Source: Streptomyces sp. NBC_00193 (GTDB lineage: Bacteria; Actinomycetota; Actinomycetes; Streptomycetales; Streptomycetaceae). Taken from it: a DNA stretch of 64,000 nt. Shown here one piece after another: positions 44,488 through 52,780 of this stretch. The stretch is taken from assembly GCF_026342735.1 (NCBI RefSeq), contig NZ_JAPEMM010000002.1, forward strand, positions 1-64,000, read 5' to 3'. The notes beneath the pieces are model-generated. The model ran no database searches and had not been told where the DNA came from. It saw nothing but the letters and a program-made list of their open reading frames with translations. Made by a program: the position numbers and the translations under genes. Position 1 is the first letter of the stretch; every line of letters begins with the position of its first letter.

Positions 44488-44784
44488 AGGACGATCATGA
44501 ACGGGGCGCCGCGCGAAGATCAAGATCAGGGAGCCCGTCACGCTTCACTGACGGCCATGCGGGGAGGAAGGCCCAGTGCTGGCAGTTCTCGTGAACACTG
44601 CGAGGCACTCCCTGGCCGAGTGCGCCTCCCCAACCGACGTCGAATTGCTGCTCCTTCTCGTGGACAGAGTCACGCTCCAGGCCTGGGCGGAGAACTGGGG
44701 GCCTGGATGCGGTAGAGGGCTGTCGGCTGGATACGTTGTGGGGAGTTTGCGTTACGGGGTGCGGCATCACCTGATGGGGGCGTT

Positions 44785-46950
44785 GTGGAGGCAGGGGACC
44801 GTCTTGGCGGTCGGTACAGGTTGGTGGAGCGTCTCGGCTCGGGCGGTATGGGCGAGGTCTGGAGGGGAACGGATCAAGAACTCCAGCGTGCAGTGGCCGT
44901 GAAGATCCTGCATGCCGGGTTCGCGGGGCCGGAGGCGGTCAGCCGCTTCCGACGGGAGGCGACCATCGGGGCCCGGCTTGACCACCCCGGGATCACCATG
45001 GTCTATGACATCGGACGCGACGTGGGCCGGCTGTTCATGGTGATGGAACTGCTTGAGGGCCGTGATCTGGCGGACCTGATATCCGAGAGCCCCGGCGGGA
45101 TGCCGGTGGCCGAGGCAGTTGCTCTGGCGGTACAGATCGCCGAAGCCCTGGCTGCCGCGCACGGCAAGGGCGTGGTCCATCGCGACCTCAAGCCCGCGAA
45201 CCTCTTCCTTCACCGGGGCCGCGTCAAGATCTGCGACTTCGGGATCTCCCGGGCCGCAGACGTGACCACCGGTCTGACCGTCACCGGCAATCCCATCGGT
45301 ACTCCCCTGTACATGGCGCCCGAGCAGTGGCGCGGGGAGCACGTCGACACGCGCTGCGACCTGTATGCCTTTGGGTGCGTCCTGTACGCGATGCTGGCCG
45401 GCTCCCCGCCGTTCACCGGCGGCAGTCTGTATGACCTACTGCACCGGCACACCTCCGTGCCACCACAGCCCCTGCGTACGGTCCGTCCCGAGATCCCGCC
45501 GGAGCTGGAGAGACTGGTGCTGCGCCTGCTGGAGAAGCGCCCGCAGGACCGCCCGCAGACAGCCGGCGACGTCCTCGCGTCCCTGACCGCTGCCAGTGGC
45601 TTCCCAGCATTTCACCAGGGTTCCTCGCCCCAGGACACGGGACTGGTCGCAGAGTCCCTTGCTCAGGCAGGCACAGCGTACGAACAGGGCGACTTCGTCA
45701 ATGCAAGACGTCTGGCCGCGGTCGCCGTGGAAGTCGCAACCCGCGTCCTGGGCACCGACCACGGCGACACCCTCACCACCCGCAAGAGGCTGGCCTCCTA
45801 CACCGCATTGGCCGGCAACCCAGCCGGAGCACGCGACCTCTTCCAGACTTTGATCCCCGACCGGACGCGCGTCCTGGGTTCCGACCACCCAGACACCCTC
45901 GACACCCGCTACAACCTGGCCGTCAACACCGCCGAAGCCGGAAACCCGGCCGAAGCACGCGACCTTCTCCAAGCCCTGCTCCCCGACCGGACACGCGTCC
46001 TGGGCCCTGACCACCTCGACACCCTGACCACCCGCTATGCCCTGGCCTACTACACCGGATTGACGGAAAACCCGGCCGAGGCGCGCGACCTCTTCCAAGC
46101 CTTGCTCCCCGACCAGATACGCGTCCTGGGCCGCGACCACGCCGACACCCTCTCCATCCGCAACCACCTGGCCTACAGCACCGCCGAAGCCGGAAACCTG
46201 GCCGGCGCACGCGACCTCTACAAAGCCCTGATCACCGACCGGACACGCGTCCTGGGGCCGGACCACCCCGACACCCTGACCACCCGCAACCACCTGGCCC
46301 TCACCACCGCCGAAGCCGGAAACTTGGCCGAAGCACGCGACCTCTTCCAGGCCCTGATCAACGACCAGATACGCGTCCTGGGGCCGGACCACCCCGACAC
46401 CCTCGACACCCGGTACGACTTGGCCCTCAACACCGGCGAAGCCGGAAACCCGGCCGAAGCACGCGACCTCTTCCAGGCCCTGATCAACGACCAGATACGC
46501 GTCCTGGGGCCGGACCACCCCGACACCCTCGACACCCGGCGCCACCTGGCCTACTACACCGGATCAGCGGGAAACCCGGCCGGAGCTCGCGACCTCTACC
46601 AGGCCCTGATCAACGACCAGATACGCCTCCTGGGCCCCGACCACCCTGACACCCTGGCCACCCAACACCGTCTGGCCCACTACACCGGATCAGCGGGAAA
46701 CCCGGCCGGAGCTCGCGACCTCTACCAGGCCCTGATCAACGACCAGACACGCGTCCTGGGCCCCGAACACCCTGACACCCTGGCCACCCGACACACTCTG
46801 GCCTACTACACCGGGCAGGCCGGAAATCTGGCCGGAGCACGCGACCTCTACCATGCGTTGCTCCCCGACCAGGCACGCGTCCTGGGCCCCGACCACCCCG
46901 ACACCACTGACACGCGCGACGCCCTGGCCTACTACCTGCCGAAGCGGTAA
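44785..46950 (+). CDS. Serine/threonine protein kinase with TPR array
   Basis: GTG 44785 follows GGGGG by ~6 bases; 721 residues. Kinase domain ~10-270: glycine loop LGSGGMGEVW, catalytic Lys40 (AVAVKIL), HRDLKPANLF (~132), DFG in KICDFGIS (~152) and MAPEQW. No transmembrane helix or PASTA region follows. Instead, residues ~290-721 hold about ten or eleven 42-residue kinesin-light-chain-type TPR units, each with RVLGPDHPDTLxTRxxLAYYTGxAGNxAxARDLxQALxxDQ. The repeats are nearly identical at DNA level (126-bp period), implying recent expansion. It is a cytoplasmic signalling kinase with a partner-binding arm. Divergent from the acetyltransferase gene; convergent neighbour overlaps its 3' end. 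Confidence 0.92.
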   Translation: MEAGDRLGGRYRLVERLGSGGMGEVWRGTDQELQRAVAVKILHAGFAGPEAVSRFRREATIGARLDHPGITMVYDIGRDVGRLFMVMELLEGRDLADLISESPGGMPVAEAVALAVQIAEALAAAHGKGVVHRDLKPANLFLHRGRVKICDFGISRAADVTTGLTVTGNPIGTPLYMAPEQWRGEHVDTRCDLYAFGCVLYAMLAGSPPFTGGSLYDLLHRHTSVPPQPLRTVRPEIPPELERLVLRLLEKRPQDRPQTAGDVLASLTAASGFPAFHQGSSPQDTGLVAESLAQAGTAYEQGDFVNARRLAAVAVEVATRVLGTDHGDTLTTRKRLASYTALAGNPAGARDLFQTLIPDRTRVLGSDHPDTLDTRYNLAVNTAEAGNPAEARDLLQALLPDRTRVLGPDHLDTLTTRYALAYYTGLTENPAEARDLFQALLPDQIRVLGRDHADTLSIRNHLAYSTAEAGNLAGARDLYKALITDRTRVLGPDHPDTLTTRNHLALTTAEAGNLAEARDLFQALINDQIRVLGPDHPDTLDTRYDLALNTGEAGNPAEARDLFQALINDQIRVLGPDHPDTLDTRRHLAYYTGSAGNPAGARDLYQALINDQIRLLGPDHPDTLATQHRLAHYTGSAGNPAGARDLYQALINDQTRVLGPEHPDTLATRHTLAYYTGQAGNLAGARDLYHALLPDQARVLGPDHPDTTDTRDALAYYLPKR

Positions 46951-47566
46951 ACGACTCCAGACAGCGGAAAGGGCTCCAACCTCCGAAGCGGGCCATCAGC
47001 TTGCGGGCCGCGTCCTCGTTGAGCCCGAGGTAGGTGGCGGCCTGAGCCGTGTCGAGGTCGGCAGCGGTGCCGCGGGCCGCCCAGTAGCCGACCCGCTCGG
47101 CGACCACCTCGAGGCGGCGGGCCGCCCGCACCGCCGCGACCGGGGACGTCTTCGTCAGCCGCCCGATCTCCTCCTCCAACCGCTCCAGCAGCGTGGTGAC
47201 CGTCTCCGGGAGCGGAACGGTCGTCTCCTCGACCTGGGCGGTGTGCCCGTCCCAGTCCCGCTCGCACCCATCCGCCTGCTCATCCCCGCCGTCCACGAAG
47301 TCCTGCTCACCGATCGCCTCCCAGTCGAGCAGGTGGTCGGGGCCTGACCACCCGCACGAGCACACCGCGCGCAGCACGGCCGCGCGCGGTACGCGGGGGC
47401 GTCGGCCGTCGTAGAGGTGCCATTGCGAGACGGCCTCGCCTCCGCCGCCGGAGGCGCTGTCGAAGTACACCGGGTCCGGGACGGTGCCGTCGGCGAGGAC
47501 GACCTCGACCGCGCCCGTGTGGGATGTGCCGAACTCCTCCGTCGTCCAGGTCTCGCGCCTGCTCAC
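46736..47566 (-). CDS. Hypothetical protein reading into kinase 3' end
   Basis: GTG 47566 (VSRRETWTTEEFGTSHTG) lies behind a strong GGGAGGG site; 276 residues. The first ~205 residues look real: VVLADGTVPDPVYFDSASGG, VCSCGWSGPDHLLDWEA, a helix LPETVTTLLERLEEEIGRL and an HTH-like end (TAQAATYLGLNEDAARKLMA). The last ~70 residues run antisense through the kinase TPR repeats and are Arg/Gly-rich (GRGATHGRGRVLRPDFRP). Hence the native stop seems lost, possibly by repeat growth or a junction at about 46950. The family is not recognised. Confidence 0.65.
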   Translation of the reverse strand: MSRRETWTTEEFGTSHTGAVEVVLADGTVPDPVYFDSASGGGGEAVSQWHLYDGRRPRVPRAAVLRAVCSCGWSGPDHLLDWEAIGEQDFVDGGDEQADGCERDWDGHTAQVEETTVPLPETVTTLLERLEEEIGRLTKTSPVAAVRAARRLEVVAERVGYWAARGTAADLDTAQAATYLGLNEDAARKLMARFGGWSPFRCLESFTASAGSRPGRRACQWCRGGRGPGRVPGRGATHGRGRVLRPDFRPARCSRPECVGWPGCQGVRGPGRVSGR

Positions 47567-47688
47567 AACACCCTCCCGGCACCGCTCTTGAGGTGGCCCT
47601 CGGTGCGGGCCGCCTGTACACGACGATCCCGCAGCCGCAGTGTCGTGCGGGCCGGTACCGGCGAAATGGGGCCGCAGCTTGGTGCGGT

Positions 47689-48585
47689 TCACCCCTTCGA
47701 TCCGGTGAGCTTCTGCGTCTTCCGAGCTTCGGTCTCCGCCCGCTCCCGTGCCTTCGCGGCTGCCCGGTCGGCCGCTCTCAGGCCGGCGGCAGCCTCAGAG
47801 CTCGTTGTGCGTGCCGTTGCCAGCCGGTCCTTCGCCGCCCGTACGTCGTCTTCGGCCTCTGTCACCGCGGCGGCCGCGTGGGCCGCCTTCTCCTGCGCGG
47901 CGGCGTGTTCCGCCTCCAGGCGCTCCGCTTCCGCCCTGGCCTTGTGCAACTCGGTACGTGCCTGGGTCATGCGCTCACGATGGGCCCGTGCTGCAGCCGC
48001 TCGCGCGTCACGGCTCTGTCCCGGCTTCGGGAATTGGACGGGATGCGGCCGGGGCCCGGCAGCGGCCGGCTGTTCCCGCCGCGGTGGGGCCGTACCCGGG
48101 AGCGGTTCAAGGCCGGTGAACCCGGACGTCGCTTCCGGGGCCTTGGCCAGTCGACCCGCCTGCCAGCGTTCGGCGACCTCCGAATCGGCGAGGACCGTGT
48201 GGAGGATCTGCTCGACCTCGTGCAGTACCTGCTCGCTCACCTGCTGCCCGGACTCGGCGGCCAGGGAGCGCGCTGTGCGCGCGAGCCCGCCGATCACCAC
48301 ATGCTGATCATGCGACAGCTTCCTCAGCTGCCCGGCGTCCAGCGCCCGGTGCGCGGCGCGAAGCGCTTCACCGAGTTGCACCAGGCCCCGCGCCTCCTCC
48401 GGTCGGTGGCGGGCCAGCAGCCCGGCGGTCCACGCCGCGAGCGTCGGTTTGCGCAGTGCGGCGATCGCCGTAGCGAGTTGCTTGTCGCCGGCCTTGCGAG
48501 CCTGGGCCACGTACGCGTCCCGGGCCGCGGTGAACTCCGACGGCTTCAGCCCGTACAACTCCAGCTCCAGCCTCTGCACGTCCAT
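47689..48585 (-). CDS. Coiled-coil hypothetical protein
   Basis: Start is the ATG complementary to 48583-48585 with GGGAG upstream; 298 residues. The N-terminal half is helical (YGLKPSEFTAARDAYVAQAR, KPTLAAWTAGLLARHRPEEA). A Pro-rich link at ~165-195 is followed by a long Ala/Glu/Arg coiled coil (ERMTQARTELHKARAEAERL through AKARERAETEARKTQKL). Such proteins occur widely in Streptomyces without known role; a DNA- or membrane-organising function would be speculative. The longer frame from 48762 is Arg/Gly-rich and ignored. Confidence 0.75.
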   Translation of the reverse strand: MDVQRLELELYGLKPSEFTAARDAYVAQARKAGDKQLATAIAALRKPTLAAWTAGLLARHRPEEARGLVQLGEALRAAHRALDAGQLRKLSHDQHVVIGGLARTARSLAAESGQQVSEQVLHEVEQILHTVLADSEVAERWQAGRLAKAPEATSGFTGLEPLPGTAPPRREQPAAAGPRPHPVQFPKPGQSRDARAAAARAHRERMTQARTELHKARAEAERLEAEHAAAQEKAAHAAAAVTEAEDDVRAAKDRLATARTTSSEAAAGLRAADRAAAKARERAETEARKTQKLTGSKG

Positions 48586-48817
48586 GCCCGGCAGTCTCCC
48601 GCCCAGGTCCCCGGCCCGGCCAACACTTCGCAGGCCTCCGCGCGTCGGGGGGCTGGGGCTGGGTACTCCGTCTGGGGTGCACTCGATGGCGCCGTCTGTG
48701 GGGGCGCCCCGCGTACGCCCCACCGCCTCCGCTGGGCGGCCCGGCTGACAGCCAGCTTTCATGGACGAGGGCTCGCACGGTTCCGGCCGGGTAGGCGGCT
48801 TTGGCTTCGGGTGCCGG

Positions 48818-50485
48818 CTACCGGTGGATCACCACGCAGGGAATCGCGGCCTGGGTGGGTGGGGTCGGATGGGCTCCGCCGACGAGGAGGGCCAGGAGGA
48901 CGGCGATCGCTTCGTTGCGCAGGACGCGGGCCGCCTGCTGCAGCTTGTGTGGATCGGGCGAGGGCAGCGAGAGGGCTACGCATTCGGGTTCGGGTCCGGT
49001 GCGGATGGGGACGGCGGCGCAGACGGTGCCCAGGGCGTATTCCTGGAGGTCCAGGAGGGGTTCGCCGGGGTGTCGGGTGTCGAGTTCGTTGAAGAGGATG
49101 TCGGGGCTGGTGATGGTGTGGGGGGTGAAGGCCTCCATCCGGTGCCGGTGCAGGTGGTCGCGGCGCTCGTCGTCGTCGAGCTGTGCCAGGAGGGCTTTGC
49201 CGACGGCGGAGGCGTGGGCGGCTTCGCGGAAGTCGACCCATTCGTGGACGGCGGGTGCGGTGGGGCTGTCGGCGTACTGGGTGATGGAGATTTCGCCGTC
49301 GGTGTAGGAGGCGACGTAGACGGCGGCGCCGACCTCGTCCCGGAGGAAGGCGAGGGTCTCGCGGAGCAGGGCTCCGCTGCTGCGGCCGTCCTGGGCGAGT
49401 TTGAGGGAGGAGCCGGCCGTGTAGACGCTGGGCGCGAGGGGGGTGGCGAGCTGGGTGCGGACCAGGTGCTCGATGGCGTGGGCGAGATACAGCTGGGGCA
49501 GGCCGGTCTCCCGGGCGATCTGCGTGCGGGAGACGCCGCCGGCGTGGCGGTGGATCACTTCCAGGACGCGCAGGGCCCGCTGGGCCGCCTCCAGGCGGGT
49601 GTTGACCGGCTGCAGGCGCTTGGGCCGCTTGCCCATCCGGGCGCCGGGCTTGGCGTCCGCGGCGAGACCGGCGGGGTCCAGTCGTGCGCAGCGGGCCAGT
49701 GCGGAGGCGAGGCGGGCGGTGGGGGTGTAGATGTCGCCGAGGTCCTCGTGTTCGTGGGGGGTGGTGGTGTCGAGGGCGTGGCGGACGGGTGCGGGCAGGG
49801 TGCGGAGGTTGGGGTCGGGCCAGGGGGTGGGGGTGATCTTGGTGGTGGAGATGGGTGGCGAGGTCCAGATGATCGAGGCGTGCAGGGTGTCCTCGACGTC
49901 GTCGGCCGAGGGCAGGGGTGGGACGTCTTCGCTCGGCCCGGAGTTGGTGGGCTGGTCGTACCAGTGGTGGGCGGTGGTGATTTCGGCTCGGGACAGGTGC
50001 AGGAGGTAGAGGGCTTGGGCGGCTGTGTCGGATCCGGCGCCGGCGGCGTACTGGAACCAGAACTGGGCGGCCTCCGTGCGTCCCGTCAGGTGCAGGAGGC
50101 TGGCGAAGAGGAGGGCTGAGGGCTGGCTGTGGGGCCAGGCCTCGGCCTCGAGCGCGAGGCGGGTGAAGGTCGGGCTGTCGACGAGGGCGCGGGTCAGGGT
50201 GTCCAGGCTCCGGGCAGCCCTCACGTTGGCGGCGGCGTCCAGGACGAGCTTGCGCTCGGCCGGGCTGGAGGGCCGGCCGGCCGGGGACAGGGTCAGCCGG
50301 GCGTCGGAGGCACGCGGTTGGGTGAGGGCCCGGCTGTGGCGGGCGGACGCGATCCGGCGGGCGATGCGGCGTCGGGCCGCGTCCTCGTCGTAGGAGGCGT
50401 ACTCGTCGGTGAAGACCTCGGCGTCCCCGAGAGCCTCGTCCAGTGCGTATCCGGCGTCCGCGTCATCGCGGGTCATGTCGTTCAC
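48818..50485 (-). CDS. IclR-type regulator with long N-terminal region, sigma-linked
   Basis: GTG 50485 overlaps the sigma-factor stop (GTGA), giving 555 residues. The N-terminal ~290 residues are acidic, then helical with a TPR-like piece (AALLFASLLHLTGRTEAAQF) and a sigma-interaction-like character. Residues ~299-349 form a winged HTH of IclR type (LRVLEVIHRHAGGVSRTQIA, RETGLPQLYLAHAIEHLVRT). Residues ~350-555 match the IclR effector domain (LLRETLAFLRDEVGAAVYVA, AHASAVGKALLAQLDDDERR). IclR proteins sense small ligands; here the sensor is tied to a sigma factor. Coupling implies the two act together. Confidence 0.85.
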   Translation of the reverse strand: MNDMTRDDADAGYALDEALGDAEVFTDEYASYDEDAARRRIARRIASARHSRALTQPRASDARLTLSPAGRPSSPAERKLVLDAAANVRAARSLDTLTRALVDSPTFTRLALEAEAWPHSQPSALLFASLLHLTGRTEAAQFWFQYAAGAGSDTAAQALYLLHLSRAEITTAHHWYDQPTNSGPSEDVPPLPSADDVEDTLHASIIWTSPPISTTKITPTPWPDPNLRTLPAPVRHALDTTTPHEHEDLGDIYTPTARLASALARCARLDPAGLAADAKPGARMGKRPKRLQPVNTRLEAAQRALRVLEVIHRHAGGVSRTQIARETGLPQLYLAHAIEHLVRTQLATPLAPSVYTAGSSLKLAQDGRSSGALLRETLAFLRDEVGAAVYVASYTDGEISITQYADSPTAPAVHEWVDFREAAHASAVGKALLAQLDDDERRDHLHRHRMEAFTPHTITSPDILFNELDTRHPGEPLLDLQEYALGTVCAAVPIRTGPEPECVALSLPSPDPHKLQQAARVLRNEAIAVLLALLVGGAHPTPPTQAAIPCVVIHR

Positions 50486-51057
50486 AGGTCCTTCTCCTCT
50501 CCGGGAGTCAAGTCGATTCCGATCTTCTTTGCGAGCGTCCGCCTTGCGGTGTGCAGGTGGGAGCGGACCGTCCCCACTGCGATACCCATCCGCTGCGCCA
50601 CCTGCCCGGTGTCGAGGCCGAGGAGGTAGGTCAGCAGGACGACGTCGTAGTGGCGGTCGGGTAGCTCTGCGATCGCCTCGTACACCCCGGAGCGGGACTC
50701 GATGAGCTCGAGTCTCCGGCGTGAGCCCTGGCGCAGCGCCGCGTACTTGGCGGTGTCGACGAGTGCCACGGGTACGAGCTGGCGGGCGCGGTAGCGCTCG
50801 ACGTGCTCGCGTAGCTGGGCCCAGGCGAAGGCCTGGAGGTTGGCTTCCTTCAGGGCGTCGGGCCAGACCTCCAGGAGGAAGGTGAAGACGTCCTCCACCA
50901 CGACCTCGGCGGCCTCGCCTCCGAGTTCGAGGTGGGCGTACTCGAGGTAGGCCACATGATTTTGGGAGTGGAAGGCGACGAACTCCACCGGCATGACGCC
51001 GGCGAGTTCGCTGGAGACGGCCTGCTCCCCGAAGGGGTCGTACTCGGCGTCGGTCAC
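50482..51057 (-). CDS. Sigma-70 family (ECF-like) sigma factor
   Basis: GTG 51057 overlaps the upstream gene stop by 4 bp; 191 residues. Region 4 is clear (AELPDRHYDVVLLTYLLGLD, TGQVAQRMGIAVGTVRSHLH, TARRTLAKKIG), the promoter -35 reader. Region 2 is divergent (VEFVAFHSQNHVAYLEYAHL, FTFLLEVWPDAL), but the order fits ECF-type factors. The N-terminus is short. With the IclR-like gene coupled downstream and a small membrane protein upstream, it may form a signal-responsive operon. No classic anti-sigma factor is adjacent. Confidence 0.85.
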   Translation of the reverse strand: MTDAEYDPFGEQAVSSELAGVMPVEFVAFHSQNHVAYLEYAHLELGGEAAEVVVEDVFTFLLEVWPDALKEANLQAFAWAQLREHVERYRARQLVPVALVDTAKYAALRQGSRRRLELIESRSGVYEAIAELPDRHYDVVLLTYLLGLDTGQVAQRMGIAVGTVRSHLHTARRTLAKKIGIDLTPGEEKDL

Positions 51058-51281
51058 GAACTCCCCCACGGGACTTCCGCGGGACCATCGGAACCGGTGA
51101 CCGCCACCTCACGCTGCACGACGGTGTGTCCGTGCGGGGGACGGTGGGCGGACAGTTCGGCCGCGCCGACCCGGACACCAGCGCCCAGAAGGCGCCGCAG
51201 ACCTCTCACCACGTCGGGCGCGAACACCCGCAGAGCGGTCGCGCCTATCAGCGCCAGGACGAGGGGCTCGGTGCTGTTCAC
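51054..51281 (-). CDS. Small membrane-associated protein, first gene of sigma operon
   Basis: The 75-residue product starts at GTG 51281 and its stop overlaps the sigma-factor start. A hydrophobic segment (PLVLALIGATALRVFAPDVV) is followed by a basic helix (RGLRRLLGAGVRVGAAEL) and a polar tail. It may tether or modulate the sigma factor, but evidence is limited to the tight 4-bp overlap. The ribosome site is weak. Confidence 0.6.
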   Translation of the reverse strand: MNSTEPLVLALIGATALRVFAPDVVRGLRRLLGAGVRVGAAELSAHRPPHGHTVVQREVAVTGSDGPAEVPWGSS

Positions 51282-51758
51282 GTCGAAGGAAATCCTTCCA
51301 AGCGGATCAGTCGGTCAAGGCGTGCCCTCCCCCAGGTGCGGCCGCCAGCGGAACCAACCCCCGCAGGGGCGGCTCCTACTCACAGCCAATCGAAAACACG
51401 CCCCGAACGTTCAGCCCGATCCCGGAAAGTTTCTGGAGCGGGCGCATCCGCTTGTTTGCGCGCCTCTGCGCGCCCGCGCACCCCCCTTCAGACACCCCAG
51501 CTCACGACCGGTGGCCGCCCTCATTGAGAGCGCACTCGGCCCCCTCGCCGAGGGCCCGAAAGAAGTCAGCCCTGCCGGTCCGCCTCGCCCGCGCTCAGCC
51601 CGCCGGTGGGCTCCTCGGCGTCGTCCTTCCCCGCCCGCCCGATGCCGAGGAGTACGGCAGAGCCGAGGGCGCACTCCAGCGGCCAGACCCGTGCGAGCAT
51701 CGGTGACGCCGGCGGAGCGCCCCTCGGGGTCGACGCCGTGCCCCGGCAAGGTGGACGT
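51282..51758. other. Gap upstream of sigma operon
   Basis: This 477-bp stretch presumably holds the sigma-operon promoter. A 67-codon minus-strand frame at 51566-51769 overlaps the 3' end of the next gene. Its middle (MLARVWPLECALGSAVLLGI) could be a membrane segment, but composition and overlap do not convince. Confidence 0.4.
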
Positions 51759-52022
51759 TCACCGGACACCTGCGGGCATGTCCGGCGCGAGGTGGCGCAC
51801 GAGCTTCAGCTCGCGAGGGTCTGCCGTCCACTCCCGGCCCGACCCGTCCAACGGCCGCATGTGCGCTGTCCGGCCGATGGTGCGGCCCGTCGCCTTCGCG
51901 GTGCGCACGAGCACGGTCGCGACGGTGCCGGTACGACCCGTGGCGGGGTGGACGACCTCCCGCCCCAGCAGGCGGTGACCGGTGTCCTCCCGGATCAGCG
52001 TGTTCGCTTCGTTCCTGATCAC
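51759..52022 (-). CDS. Small hypothetical protein, KOW-like
   Basis: GTG 52022 has AGGAGA 7 bases upstream; 87 residues. The middle reads LLGREVVHPATGRTGTVATV, then KATGRTIGRTAHMRPLDGSG and REWTADPRELKLV, a small beta-barrel-like (KOW/SH3-type) pattern typical of short Streptomyces proteins of unknown role. No signal or membrane part. Stands alone on this strand. Confidence 0.65.
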   Translation of the reverse strand: MIRNEANTLIREDTGHRLLGREVVHPATGRTGTVATVLVRTAKATGRTIGRTAHMRPLDGSGREWTADPRELKLVRHLAPDMPAGVR

Positions 52023-52191
52023 GTCCGTGTCTCCTATCTGGTGTGGGCTTTGGGGTGGGACAGGGCCAGGCAGACGGCGGCATCGCGCTCCCGCATAGGA
52101 GAGTCAATGCGTGGCGCTGGCGCCGGGTTCGATGTCGTAGGCACCCCACCGGCTCTCTGAGTGGTGGCGGGCTCCCAGACAGGTGGCCGGG

Positions 52192-52587
52192 TCACCGGTT
52201 GCCATGGAGGACGTCGTTGGCGAGCCCGAGGAGGAAGCGGCAGGTGCGGGCGAGCTCCTGGAGTTGCACGTAGGCGGCTTCGGCCTCCTCGGGTAGACCA
52301 CGCTCCAGCGCTCGGCGTACGAAGTCGACGGTGCCGACGATCAGCTGGTCGTCCGTGCTCTCGGGAGGACGACTGGAGGGCGCGGCGAGGGAGGGCAGGA
52401 GGACAGCGAAGTGCCCGCTGAGCCAGCTCATCCACAGATCAAGCAGGGCGGTAGAAGGCAGGATCTCGCGCGGTTCGAGGATGATCGAGACGCTCTCGCT
52501 GATCGCCACGGTGTCGATCGGTAGTCCAGGGTCCGCGTCGACTTCGTTCACCACCTGAAACGGATGGGCCTGCACGAGTACGGTCAC
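52192..52587 (-). CDS. Hypothetical helical protein
   Basis: The 131-residue product begins at GTG 52587 behind GGGAGGG. An initial strand region (VAISESVSIILEPREILP) is followed by helices (ALLDLWMSWLSGHFAVLLPS, TVDFVRRALERGLPEEAEAA, YVQLQELARTCRFLLGLAND). It resembles neither a known enzyme nor a regulator I can name. It is divergent from the HTH-TPR regulator gene, whose promoter shares the 193-bp gap, so it may be a target or partner. Confidence 0.65.
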   Translation of the reverse strand: MTVLVQAHPFQVVNEVDADPGLPIDTVAISESVSIILEPREILPSTALLDLWMSWLSGHFAVLLPSLAAPSSRPPESTDDQLIVGTVDFVRRALERGLPEEAEAAYVQLQELARTCRFLLGLANDVLHGNR

Positions 52588-52780
52588 GTTCCCTCCCTAG
52601 GTCCCGGGCCTGGCCGGCCCTGCTGATCTCCAGTCAGAACCCTTGCTTCGGACCGTAGAGGCAGGTGCCGGATGCAACGAGGACACATCACAGGACATCT
52701 CGCGGTAGTACCGTCGTGGGTCACCTCGTCCGCTCCGGCGGGCGCTGCTTTCGTCCGCACGCCGCCATGAGGAGGTTGCG

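Noticed and set aside
45730..46930. Regular ~126-bp DNA repeats resembling an array
   Set aside because: They are in-frame TPR units of the kinase gene, far longer than CRISPR units and without unique spacers.
51566..51769. 67-codon minus-strand gene
   Set aside because: Possible short membrane segment, but it overlaps its neighbour, lacks a clear ribosome site and has uneven composition.
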